From NCBI RefSeq assembly GCF_025961835.1, contig NZ_JAOQOK010000001.1:1-64000 (forward strand): a DNA stretch of 64,000 nucleotides. Reading direction: 5' to 3'. Position 1 is the first letter of the stretch. Each line of letters opens with the position of its first letter. Position numbers and translations under genes: made by a program. Below the pieces are notes generated by a model. It made no database searches. It had not been told where the DNA came from and saw only the letters and a list, made by a program, of their open reading frames with translations. The stretch comes from Sphingobium sp. B2D3C. GTDB lineage: Bacteria; Pseudomonadota; Alphaproteobacteria; Sphingomonadales; Sphingomonadaceae. Of this stretch, positions 55,775 through 64,000 are shown piece after piece.

Positions 55775-56235
55775 GCCTACGACCCAATTATCCACCGGGG
55801 CATGGCGTCGAGGGGGGCAGGTCAACCAAACCGATCAAGCCTTCCAATTTCTTATGAGATTCCTGCAATAGTTCGACTTTTAATTGGCTAGAACGAATGT
55901 ATGGTTGATCTCTATCTCCTACGTCGGAATCCGACAAGCTATTACGATTACCGCGCGCTTCGGGAGCGCGCCTTGCGGGCGAGGACGAGGGCGTTCAACA
56001 TAACAGTACGTCCCGGATCGTGGCCTAATTCAAGAAAATCTTGGAGACGGGCTGCCTATCTGTTTTGATCGCGGTTTCCGAGGGCAGGGCTACGGCGGCG
56101 TTCTGCGACAACGGCTTGACGCTCATCGCAGACGCCTCGAGTTGGATAACCTCAAGCTGATACATACCGAACTCTCTGGTTATTGGAGCGCAACGTCACT
56201 ATCGACGCGGTGCCACATCATTAAGGGACGAAAAT
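55775..56235. other. Promoter-bearing gap upstream of the GDP-mannose dehydratase gene
   Basis: 461 bases between divergent genes. No complete gene; a short plus-strand frame from ~55896 (MYG..., MVDLYLLRRNPTSYYDYR) is not family-like. AT-rich stretches near 55850-55940 and 56200-56235 could hold promoters; AGGGA precedes the dehydratase ATG. Confidence 0.4.
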
Positions 56236-57273
56236 ATGTCAAAGACCGCCATCGTTACGGGAATCAGCGGCCAGGATGGTGCATATCTGGCAGAAAACCT
56301 GTTGAGCAGCGGCTATACCGTCTACGGTACATATCGGCGGACCAGTTCAGTTAATTTCTGGCGGATAGACGAGCTCGGAATCACCAACCATCCTCGGCTC
56401 AAGCTCGTGGAATACGATCTCACAGACATGGGTTCGGCGATCAGACTGATCGAAACGTCCGAGGCGACCGAAGTCTATAACCTCGCAGCTCAGAGCTTTG
56501 TGGGTGTCTCGTTTGACCAACCGATTGCCACAGGTCAGATTACCGGGCTAGGAGCTGCCTATCTTCTGGAGGCGATCCGCACCGTCAATCGCGACATCCG
56601 CTTTTACCAAGCTTCAACGTCCGAAATGTTCGGCAAGGTCCAAGCAATCCCGCAGACGGAGGATACCCCTTTCTATCCGCGCAGCCCATATGGCGTGGCG
56701 AAGCTTTATGCGCATTGGCTGACCGTCAATTATCGCGAAAGTTTCGATATTTTCGGAACCAGCGGCATTTTGTTCAATCATGAATCCCCGCTGCGTGGCC
56801 GTGAGTTCGTTACGCGCAAGATTACCGACACTGTAGCTAAGATAGCGCAGGGCAAGGCCCAACTTCTCGAACTCGGCAATCTTGATGCCAAGCGCGACTG
56901 GGGCTATGCCAAGGACTATGTCGAAGGCATGCGGCTGATGCTCCAGCACGACGTCCCAGGCACCTACGTTCTGGCGACTAACCGCACCGAGCCGGTCCGC
57001 TGCTTCGTCGAACTCGCCTTTGCCCATGTCGGGATCGAGCTCGATTGGTCGGGCAAGGAAGAAAACGAGAAAGGAATCGACCGTAAAAGCGGCAAGACAC
57101 TCGTGCGCGTCAATCCCATCTTTTACCGGCCGGCGGAGGTCGACCTGTTGATCGGGGACGCTGGAAAGGCCGAACGCGAGCTGGGCTGGACACCAAAGGT
57201 CAAGCTAGAGGAGCTCGCACAGCTGATGATGGAAGCCGATATGCGCCGCAACACTGCGGGGTGGTCGTTTTAA
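56236..57273 (+). CDS. gmd: GDP-mannose 4,6-dehydratase
   Basis: 345 residues, an extended short-chain dehydrogenase. NAD(P)-binding [28 protein letters not shown], the catalytic Thr/Ser in [10 protein letters not shown], the Tyr-x-x-x-Lys in [13 protein letters not shown], and the GDP-sugar loop [18 protein letters not shown]. It converts GDP-D-mannose to GDP-4-keto-6-deoxy-D-mannose. The reductase Rmd, 5 kb away on the opposite strand, would complete GDP-D-rhamnose. Confidence 0.92.
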   Translation: MSKTAIVTGISGQDGAYLAENLLSSGYTVYGTYRRTSSVNFWRIDELGITNHPRLKLVEYDLTDMGSAIRLIETSEATEVYNLAAQSFVGVSFDQPIATGQITGLGAAYLLEAIRTVNRDIRFYQASTSEMFGKVQAIPQTEDTPFYPRSPYGVAKLYAHWLTVNYRESFDIFGTSGILFNHESPLRGREFVTRKITDTVAKIAQGKAQLLELGNLDAKRDWGYAKDYVEGMRLMLQHDVPGTYVLATNRTEPVRCFVELAFAHVGIELDWSGKEENEKGIDRKSGKTLVRVNPIFYRPAEVDLLIGDAGKAERELGWTPKVKLEELAQLMMEADMRRNTAGWSF

Positions 57274-57669
57274 GGTGCGTTTGATGTGCGCCCCTAAACG
57301 TAATCGGTCAGGCGCAGCGTGGTGCTCCTTCATGATAAATCGTTGAACTAATGCCAGCATGGTTTAGGGCAGGCCCAACCATGCTGGCCGGCGATCCCGG
57401 CGGGGCTTCTCGCCCGGTTTCGACTGCGGTCTGACGTAATTGTACCTGTGACGCTAGGTCTCGGGCACGAAGCGGGCCTAGGGCCCCGAGGTGGATAGCG
57501 CCTCGTTGAGGTATCCGTGCTGGAGGCCTTTCCGCAAACCCGTTCTGCATCGCTTGCCTGGAGTGATGAATGCCATTCAACGCGCCGTTCCTGCGACGAG
57601 CGCAAGATAGCCGACCAGCTCAGCGCCGTGCCGTTGATCCCTATATGCGGCTCGCCGCGCAGGTCATTC
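57274..57669. other. Region between gmd and the triple glycosyltransferase
   Basis: 396 bases between converging genes. Apart from the hairpin listed separately, short frames here show no recognisable family. It may be a deletion scar. Confidence 0.45.
57353..57388. terminator. Perfect 12-bp inverted repeat downstream of gmd
   Basis: GCCAGCATGGTT (57353-57364), a 12-base GC-rich loop, AACCATGCTGGC (57377-57388). Without a T-run it may be a factor-assisted terminator, or the end of a small mobile unit. Confidence 0.45.
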
Positions 57670-60600
57670 TCACTGAATTGACGCGAACAGAATATCGACC
57701 GGCGTCTTGGCAACGGATTTATCCGAAGCGCGCGCTTGAGAATAGATTAGCTTGAGCTGTTCCGATATTTTTTCAAACTCTTCCAAGTGCTTGACGCGCA
57801 TAATCACTCGCTCTGGCGAAAAATAGGCGGCATTGCCGACCGGATCATCGCCCAGGATTTCATTCCACCAATGCAGGAAGCCTTGCATGACATGCGCGCG
57901 CCATTTGTCTACCTGACGACCGTCCGCACCCAGCCGTTCTGCAAGATCATGCGCTTCGGGAAAGCGCTCGAGAATGAATAGCGCCGCGAACTTGGTCCAG
58001 GAAACGTTCAAATTGACCACAATGATCGGATCCCCGATCCAATAGGCATCTTCCTCCATCATGTAGTTGACGACGTAATAAGTTGTCGGGATCGCGGTTC
58101 GCATCGATGAAAATTCGCGTCCGGCTGTGTCCTGAGAATAGGCTCGGATCGCATGATCACGACGCAAAATGAGGGTGTAAATCGCTGTAAAAAGATTTTC
58201 GTTATTCATCCCGACAACCTTGACCGTGCTAAGTTGATCAGGCGAAGGCGAGGCGATCGGCGGGCATTGTTTCAAAAACATCGAAAGATCTCGCGTGTTT
58301 TCTGGGTCCTTTTCAGACGTGTAGGCATAGTTAGGATAAATTAGCGCTATGTCAGGATGTTTTTTTATAACACTGATTACTTTGGAAACTGCATCATTAT
58401 AAATGAGGTCGTCGTCCCCCAATATCCAGATATATTCTCCTCGTGCCTCGTGAGCCGTCACCGTCAGGTTGCCAAGCATACCAACGTTGCGAATATTTCG
58501 AACGTATCGAAAATTGCGATGACCTAGAAACGGCTCGATCACATTTTGGGTATGATCAGTAGAGGCGTTATCGACCACCAACACCTCTACATCGGTCAAC
58601 TCTCCATCGATCTGGGAAAAGATATTTCGCAAATTGAGGCTGAGCCAACGAGCCCGGTTGTACGTGCTTATGCACAGTGAAAGCAGCGGCCTGCTCTTCA
58701 ACTGTGGCAACTCCTCATATACGTTTTCCGGTGACCCCGCCAAAGTTACCAGGTTTTCCGACAACCGATCCGACGCTATATCCGCGATGATATCCCGCGC
58801 GTACTCTTCCCACGTCGACAAGGGGCAGGAGACCGCCTGTGCCGACAGATCGCGGCGCAGGGCGTCATTCTCCGACACTTCGAGAATGGCGTCCGCGAGC
58901 GCCTGCACATCCGCCATGTCGACGGTGACACACCCCCCCTGTCGTGCGATTTCCGCCATAGAACCCTTGTCGTGAACGATGCAGCCGCGCCCATTCCAAA
59001 GGCTCTCGACGATCGGAAGTCCAAATCCTTCTTCGATCGATGGATAGATCGAGAAGTCGGCCTGTTGGTACCATTCTCTGAGTTCCTCGTCGTCGACATC
59101 GGTCAGCCACGCGCAATCCGAAATCGCCTTCACCCGAATAGCGACTTCCTCGGCAAGCGTCGGCCAGGCTGACGATGCTTTACCTACCAGCGTCAGGGAT
59201 AGTCGCTTAGTAGAAACCTTTGATGCGCGCTCGAAGGCTTCGAGTAGCGCAAGATGGTTCTTGCGAGGCTCAATCGATCCAACCGACACAATCTGGATCT
59301 CCGCCGATCGAGCCCGTTTGATAGAATTATTCCGCTGATAGCCGTTCAGTTCGCAGGCCAGCGATATCGTTTTAAAACGATGATCAAAACTACTCATCTT
59401 GTCAGGCAAAGAAAGAAAGAAGTTTTGAAGATCGGTTGCAGCAGTATTTGATATAGAATAAATCTTGTCGAACTTCCCGACATTTTCCATATAGGCTCGG
59501 TGGCTAGCGTGCCATCCTTCGCTATATAGATCTCGGCGCTTATAGGGGATGGCGTCGTAGAAGATCGTTGCACACCGGAGATGTGCAGACCGCGCATAGT
59601 TCACGACCTCGTCTAAATAAAGGTGCACCACTTCCGCCATCATCAGCCAGCGGGGAGCATCCTCTTCGGAAGGATCTCTCCATTTAGCCCACTGATCGAC
59701 GCCGGGGCCGTTCCACCTTGCAAGATGCTCGAGATGTTCCTGCTCCGCTGGTTTAAAGCGCTTTTTCTCGCTGTCCCAGCGCACCGGTATCAACGCGACA
59801 CCCTGCGACATCATCGCCCGCGCCGTCTGCCGCACGACCCGTTGAATGCCGGTGTTGAACGGCAGCTCGGAGGTGTCATTGATCCAGTAGTACATCTTGC
59901 CGAGCTGGCCAACGGGGTCGGCGGTTTCAACGAGCAGCGCTACAACCTCTTGCGAATATTCGGTCCAGGTTTTGATGTGACGCACTGCGGCGTCGTGCTT
60001 CACGCGCTGGAACAGAGCCGCGTCGCCGGCTAGCGCAGCAATCGCCCGGGTCATGGCACTAATGTCGCGGGTATCGACCGTGAGTGCGCCGCCCTCTTCC
60101 GCAACCTCCGCCATCGCGCCAAAATTGGCGCAGATGCAGGGCACTGAATACCAGATACTTTCGAGAATCGGCAGACCGAACCCTTCCTCGGTCGAAGGAA
60201 ATATCGTGAAACGGGCCGAGCGGTAGAGACGATCGAGCTCAGCGTCCGAGGGGTGCGGAACATACCGGATATTGGGATTTTTCGCGATCGCCGCGTTGAC
60301 GATCGGCGCAACATCGCCGTGCATATTGCCGGCCAGGATTAGCGACCAATCCCCGTTTCCGGGCAATTCCGAAAACGCTTGGAACGCCTCCAGCAGGCGC
60401 GCATGGTTTTTGCGCGGCTCGATCGATCCCACCGACAATATCGTCTTACTGTCGTTTCCAACTTCTGAAGCGACACGCTCCGATAGGTTCGTCTCCCCTG
60501 GCAGCAGAACAGGTGAGATTTTAGGCGCGGTTGTCGCAAGCTGATGCTGCGAAAAAAAGAGCCGTATCTCTTTGGCGGAGCGCTTTGAAATTGGTATCAG

Positions 60601-61971
60601 CAAGTCGGCTAGAAGCAGCGCCTGCATATATTTTTCGTGGGCTTCCAAGCCGGCGCTATAAGCGGGCAAGCGCAGGGGAATGGCATCGTAATAGATCGCA
60701 GCGATTTTCGCGCCGAGCGCCCGCGCGGCGAGAAAGGCGTCCACCGTCGGCGCAACATCATGGTATGTGATGTGGCTGACCTCGGGCTGAAGAAACCAGC
60801 AGTCCAGCGCCATAACGGTCGCATCGAGTTGATTCTCGACGCTGCCCACGTCGGGATAAAGTTGCGTATCGGCAGCGGAGAGCTGCGGACCGTTCCACTG
60901 CGCCAGATGGCCGAGCTCCTCCTTGTTAATTAGCGCGAACCGTTTTTCCGCAGGCACCCATTTTACGAAGCGAATGAGTTCGCCGCTCTCGACCATGCCG
61001 CGCGCTAGTTGGCGTACCACCCGCTGCATGCCGCTATTAGTGGGGCATTTGATCGTGTGATCGACGTAGAACAGCACCACGCGCTTAGCCGGGGTAACGC
61101 CCCCGAGGCGTTGCGCCGAGGCCAGCGCTTTACCGCGAGCGATAACCTGCGCATGCAATGTACTGCGTCCGCCGGTTTCTGCCGCGATCAATCCAGCGTC
61201 GAGTTTCTTGCCGAGCGCCACTTGCGCTCCTTGAAGTTCTGTGAGTTGTCGCTTCAGGGCCTCGAGGCGCGTCTGAACGCGCGCGTCTTGTGCGTACAGG
61301 GCGTTCTGAAGCGCGGAAAACTGCATCGCGGGCTTGGAATCGGACCGGCCGATTAAGCGTGACAGCTTGCCGTAAGGCTCGATCGAGCGAACCACCGACC
61401 TAAGGCCGGGCAAGTTCGCATCCCGGCCCTCCTTGCAGGATGCCATATCGGCTAAAATACGGCGCCGATCGACGCCGCCGCGCAACTGCAGCACGTAATG
61501 CGCGAGACCGGCCGGGTCAGCTTCCCGCTTTAGAATAGCTAGATACGCTGCCTTGACAAAATCCTCGTCCCAGAAATTGAGGAGATCGTAGGCAGAAACC
61601 ACTTTGGCCCCGCGACAACTGATATTGGAGGCCGACGAACGCAGAGACAGAATTTTATGGGCTTTCCGTCTCTTTTTCCAATAAGTTATTCCCGACGAAA
61701 ATTTGGACAGTCGCGCAAAAAGCCTTGCCTGTTTAAGTCCTTCGATCTGAGCATCGAATGCTCTACCTTCTCTGGATTCATGGAGCTGGACAATGATACG
61801 CAGCCTGCTCTCACCCGTTCTTAGGGCGTCAGCATAATGTGCCCGTCCTACTTCGTCCGCAGGGCGTCCAAGTAAGGTCAGGTATGCGCTGTCGATAAAG
61901 GCATCGTCGCTCAAACCAAGTAATTGCCGCACCGATCCTGCAGGTTTCCGGTGTCGATATCGCTCTACCAT
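57670..61971 (-). CDS. Three-enzyme glycosyltransferase fusion: DUF4214 x2, GT4, GT4, GT2
   Basis: 1,433 residues; GGAAG precedes the ATG. Two DUF4214 segments at ~15-75 (FIDSAYLTLLGRPADEVG) and ~130-190 (FVKAAYLAILKREADPAG); a coiled-coil-like stretch at ~225-290; GT4 module 1 at ~297-690 (NSGMQRVVRQLARG, SVGSIEPRKNHARLLEAF, EEGFGLPILESIW); GT4 module 2 at ~692-1080 (NTGIQRVVRQTARA, SVGSIEPRKNHLALLEAF, EEGFGLPIVESLW); GT2 at ~1090-1350 (LSLCISTYNRARWLSLNL, VDNASTDHTQ, WILGDDDLI). One chain could add three sugars of a repeat unit at the membrane. It is in an operon after rmd (75-base gap). Confidence 0.9.
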   Translation of the reverse strand: MVERYRHRKPAGSVRQLLGLSDDAFIDSAYLTLLGRPADEVGRAHYADALRTGESRLRIIVQLHESREGRAFDAQIEGLKQARLFARLSKFSSGITYWKKRRKAHKILSLRSSASNISCRGAKVVSAYDLLNFWDEDFVKAAYLAILKREADPAGLAHYVLQLRGGVDRRRILADMASCKEGRDANLPGLRSVVRSIEPYGKLSRLIGRSDSKPAMQFSALQNALYAQDARVQTRLEALKRQLTELQGAQVALGKKLDAGLIAAETGGRSTLHAQVIARGKALASAQRLGGVTPAKRVVLFYVDHTIKCPTNSGMQRVVRQLARGMVESGELIRFVKWVPAEKRFALINKEELGHLAQWNGPQLSAADTQLYPDVGSVENQLDATVMALDCWFLQPEVSHITYHDVAPTVDAFLAARALGAKIAAIYYDAIPLRLPAYSAGLEAHEKYMQALLLADLLIPISKRSAKEIRLFFSQHQLATTAPKISPVLLPGETNLSERVASEVGNDSKTILSVGSIEPRKNHARLLEAFQAFSELPGNGDWSLILAGNMHGDVAPIVNAAIAKNPNIRYVPHPSDAELDRLYRSARFTIFPSTEEGFGLPILESIWYSVPCICANFGAMAEVAEEGGALTVDTRDISAMTRAIAALAGDAALFQRVKHDAAVRHIKTWTEYSQEVVALLVETADPVGQLGKMYYWINDTSELPFNTGIQRVVRQTARAMMSQGVALIPVRWDSEKKRFKPAEQEHLEHLARWNGPGVDQWAKWRDPSEEDAPRWLMMAEVVHLYLDEVVNYARSAHLRCATIFYDAIPYKRRDLYSEGWHASHRAYMENVGKFDKIYSISNTAATDLQNFFLSLPDKMSSFDHRFKTISLACELNGYQRNNSIKRARSAEIQIVSVGSIEPRKNHLALLEAFERASKVSTKRLSLTLVGKASSAWPTLAEEVAIRVKAISDCAWLTDVDDEELREWYQQADFSIYPSIEEGFGLPIVESLWNGRGCIVHDKGSMAEIARQGGCVTVDMADVQALADAILEVSENDALRRDLSAQAVSCPLSTWEEYARDIIADIASDRLSENLVTLAGSPENVYEELPQLKSRPLLSLCISTYNRARWLSLNLRNIFSQIDGELTDVEVLVVDNASTDHTQNVIEPFLGHRNFRYVRNIRNVGMLGNLTVTAHEARGEYIWILGDDDLIYNDAVSKVISVIKKHPDIALIYPNYAYTSEKDPENTRDLSMFLKQCPPIASPSPDQLSTVKVVGMNNENLFTAIYTLILRRDHAIRAYSQDTAGREFSSMRTAIPTTYYVVNYMMEEDAYWIGDPIIVVNLNVSWTKFAALFILERFPEAHDLAERLGADGRQVDKWRAHVMQGFLHWWNEILGDDPVGNAAYFSPERVIMRVKHLEEFEKISEQLKLIYSQARASDKSVAKTPVDILFASIQ

Positions 61972-62046
61972 CTATATGCTTCCAAAAGGCATTTCTGCCA
62001 GACGGCAACCATCACGTTGCGCCACGCCACTCACCAGCTACATAAC

Positions 62047-62943
62047 TCACAGCGGCCCGGAAATCATCCAGCGCAACGTGTCTTCCAACTCGATCCTCTG
62101 GAGAGGGCCGACGAGTGTGTCGAGTCGCGATGAATCCCCCCATAACTGCTTGACGTCATTGGCGCGAACCAAAGTCGGATCGACCTGGACCTTCAAGTCG
62201 TAGCCGACGATCCGGGAAACCATTTCCAGAATGGCAGACAACCGATATGCGCGGCCGGAACTGACATTCACGGTTGCACCAATGGCGTTGGGACAAGTCA
62301 GGAGCCTAGAATAGGCCTCCGACACGAAGCGCACATCCGAGAAATCCCTTGCGACGTCGAGGTTGCCAAGCGACAGCGTGTCGTCACCGGCGTGAATGCT
62401 CGCGATGATCTTAGGTATGAGAAAATCCCGGGATTGACCGATTCCGGTGTAGTTGAAAGGGCGGGCCACGATGAGCGGCAGTTTGTCTCTAAAAAGGCCA
62501 GCCACAAGTTCGGTAGCTACTTTACTCACCGAATAATCGTTCACTGGATCGATAGGGGAATCCTCCCGCATAATCCCTTCCGTCCGGTTGCCGTAAACAT
62601 TCGAGCTGCTCGCCACCAGCACGGCGGACAGCGGCTGGCCGCTTCCCGCAAGCGCCGCCAGAAGGTTGCGCGTTCCGATCACGTTCGTGCGATATATTTC
62701 CTCTACATTGCTGTGGAGGATGAAGGAGATTGCGGCCAAGTGTACGACATAATTGGGTTTTTCGTGTGCCACGATGTCGCTGACCATCGCGCCGTCCGTC
62801 ATGTCGCCCACATGGATCATTTCTACGCCGGGAAGCGTACAGTCGGAGTGCGAAAGTCCGACCACGGTGATGCCCCGCGCGAGCAAGGTTTGCGCGAGGT
62901 AACGGCCAGTGAAACCTCCGATGCCGGTGATCAAAGCCTTCAT
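62047..62943 (-). CDS. rmd: GDP-6-deoxy-D-mannose reductase
   Basis: 298 residues, an extended short-chain dehydrogenase. N-terminal ITGIGGFTGRYLAQTLL, catalytic SSSNVYGN, the Tyr-x-x-x-Lys in NDYSVSKVATEL, and the GDP-sugar pocket RPFNYTGIGQSRDFLIPKI, which is characteristic of Rmd. It reduces GDP-4-keto-6-deoxy-D-mannose, made by Gmd, to GDP-D-rhamnose. On the same strand as the fusion glycosyltransferase and the methyltransferase. Confidence 0.88.
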   Translation of the reverse strand: MKALITGIGGFTGRYLAQTLLARGITVVGLSHSDCTLPGVEMIHVGDMTDGAMVSDIVAHEKPNYVVHLAAISFILHSNVEEIYRTNVIGTRNLLAALAGSGQPLSAVLVASSSNVYGNRTEGIMREDSPIDPVNDYSVSKVATELVAGLFRDKLPLIVARPFNYTGIGQSRDFLIPKIIASIHAGDDTLSLGNLDVARDFSDVRFVSEAYSRLLTCPNAIGATVNVSSGRAYRLSAILEMVSRIVGYDLKVQVDPTLVRANDVKQLWGDSSRLDTLVGPLQRIELEDTLRWMISGPL

Positions 62944-63082
62944 GTGCCGACATACCTTAAGGCTACGTGTCGCGGACCCTTTCTGACCCGCGCCACGTCC
63001 AATCGCTCATGTTTCATTTTCCGCTCCCAGCCGACGTTTCCGCCAACTCCTTTAAGACATGCGACATCGGTCCGACCTTGCG

Positions 63083-64000
63083 TCAGACGATCTCGATTTC
63101 GGGGAAGGGGAAGATGAACTTGCCGCCTGAATTGAGGTATTCTTGCTCCCGCCGGACGATACCGTCCTTGAAGTGCCAAGGCAGGACCAGATAATAATCC
63201 GGCTTCATCGCGTGAGCGTCAGTTTCGCTGATGATTGGGATGTGCGTACCGGGCGTTACTTTTCCAAACTTTTCGGGATTAACCTCGGCAATCGCGGGAA
63301 TATCTTCCGTGGTGAAACCGCAGAACTGCAGGACAACATTGCCCTTCGTCGATGCACCGTAACCTAGCACCGTCTTGCCGTCGCCGCGCAGAGCGCGGAT
63401 CAAGCGCACCAGGTCGTCGCGATGGCGGAACACCCGCTCCTCGAACTCCCGGTACGGCTTGGGCGTATTGATGCCCATGCGGTCTTCTTGCTCGAGCAAC
63501 CAGTTCACGACCGCCTCATTCACGCGGACGCTCGTGTTTGACTTGTGCGCGGCAGTCACAGCGAAGCTACCGCCGTTGATGTTGTTCATTACCACGTCGA
63601 CGATCTTGAGACCCGCTGCCTCAAGGATCAGACGCACAACGCCGAGCGAATAATATTCAAGATGCTCGTGGCAGATCGTGTCGTACGAATTCAAGCGAAG
63701 CATCGAGGGCATATAGCTCTGCTCGAAATGCCAGATGCCACCCGGCGCTAGGCACTGGGCGATCTGTTGCGCGAAGGCGATCGGATCGTCGAGATCGTAG
63801 AACATCGCGATGGAGGTGATGATATTCGCCGGCTGCGCACCGGTCGAGGCATATGCAGCTGCCGAGAAGAAGTCTGGCACCAGCTTGACGTCATCCGGAT
63901 AGTAGGCCGCAAACTTGGCGCCGGTAGGATCGATGCCAATACGGTTCAGCGAAGGCCTGTCGTACGCCTTCAGCGTAGTGCAGTCATTCGAACCGATATC
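63083..64000 (-). CDS. Sugar C-methyltransferase-type protein, 5' end outside window
   Basis: The frame is open to the right edge, so the N-terminus is missing. Visible parts: SAM motif I DIGSNDCTTLKAY (~63995), then SAMFYDLDDPIAFA, GGIWHFEQSYMPSML, the metal-type NSYDTICHEHLEYYSL, and the C-terminal domain with VLGYGASTKGNVVLQF and YYLVLPWHFKDGIVRREQEY. This two-domain layout is that of NDP-hexose C-methyltransferases (Methyltransf_13/14). A branched or methylated deoxysugar in the polymer is therefore likely; the methylated carbon cannot be told. Confidence 0.85.
   Translation of the reverse strand, partial: DIGSNDCTTLKAYDRPSLNRIGIDPTGAKFAAYYPDDVKLVPDFFSAAAYASTGAQPANIITSIAMFYDLDDPIAFAQQIAQCLAPGGIWHFEQSYMPSMLRLNSYDTICHEHLEYYSLGVVRLILEAAGLKIVDVVMNNINGGSFAVTAAHKSNTSVRVNEAVVNWLLEQEDRMGINTPKPYREFEERVFRHRDDLVRLIRALRGDGKTVLGYGASTKGNVVLQFCGFTTEDIPAIAEVNPEKFGKVTPGTHIPIISETDAHAMKPDYYLVLPWHFKDGIVRREQEYLNSGGKFIFPFPEIEIV

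Overview
The window looks like a chromosomal segment of a GC-rich alphaproteobacterium, most likely a sphingomonad (order Sphingomonadales). The evidence is a MipZ-type division ATPase and a DivK-type receiver, an rnd-lptC-lptA-lptB-rpoN cluster, a large TonB-dependent receptor, a DUF1328 gene behind an EcfG-type stress promoter, and several small proteins of alphaproteobacterial type. The genus cannot be fixed from sequence alone.

Region 1 (1-19.3 kb) is a surface-adhesin locus. It holds the 3' end of one Ig-like adhesin and then a 4,942-residue protein. That protein has about 29 Ig-like modules and a tandemly duplicated C-terminal unit, each copy with seven FG-GAP blades, RTX-like glycine/aspartate repeats and a closing domain. 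Twelve bases downstream lies a TPR/GT41 (OGT/SPINDLY-type) glycosyltransferase, coupled through a 23-codon micro-ORF to a winged-helix protein. I read this as one unit: adhesin, candidate cytoplasmic glycosylation enzyme and candidate regulator. An orphan tyrosine recombinase follows.

Region 2 (20.3-46.1 kb) is mostly conserved chromosome: an ankyrin protein, SCO1, YcgN, a SprT/YgjP-like peptidase, a TonB receptor, PdeM and its partner DEXH helicase, TrhO, a double retropepsin, phosphomannomutase, a DnaJ-domain membrane protein, MipZ, PanC, a Sel1 protein, a DUF482 acyltransferase, RidA, HAD, DUF3572, DivK, L33, Dps, an RGG-rich double cold-shock protein, RNase D, LptC/A/B, RpoN and DUF1328.

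Region 3 (46.3-64 kb) begins at a tRNA-Ser(GGA). About 1.3 kb of decayed DNA follows, including a clear IS630-family transposase relic. Then comes a visibly AT-richer polysaccharide locus: KpsT/KpsM ABC exporter, KpsE-like co-polymerase, KpsD/Wza-like lipoprotein, glycosyltransferases including a 1,433-residue three-enzyme fusion, two methyltransferases, and Gmd plus Rmd, which together make GDP-D-rhamnose. Phosphomannomutase in region 2 can supply mannose-1-phosphate to that pathway. Broken gene fragments and the tRNA edge suggest this locus arrived by transfer and has been remodelled.

The most novel-looking elements are the giant adhesin with its coupled GT41 cassette, the triple-glycosyltransferase fusion in an ABC-transporter-type capsule locus, and the pseudo-dimeric retropepsin. 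Both strands were inspected; I saw no CRISPR array, rRNA gene or intact transposon.
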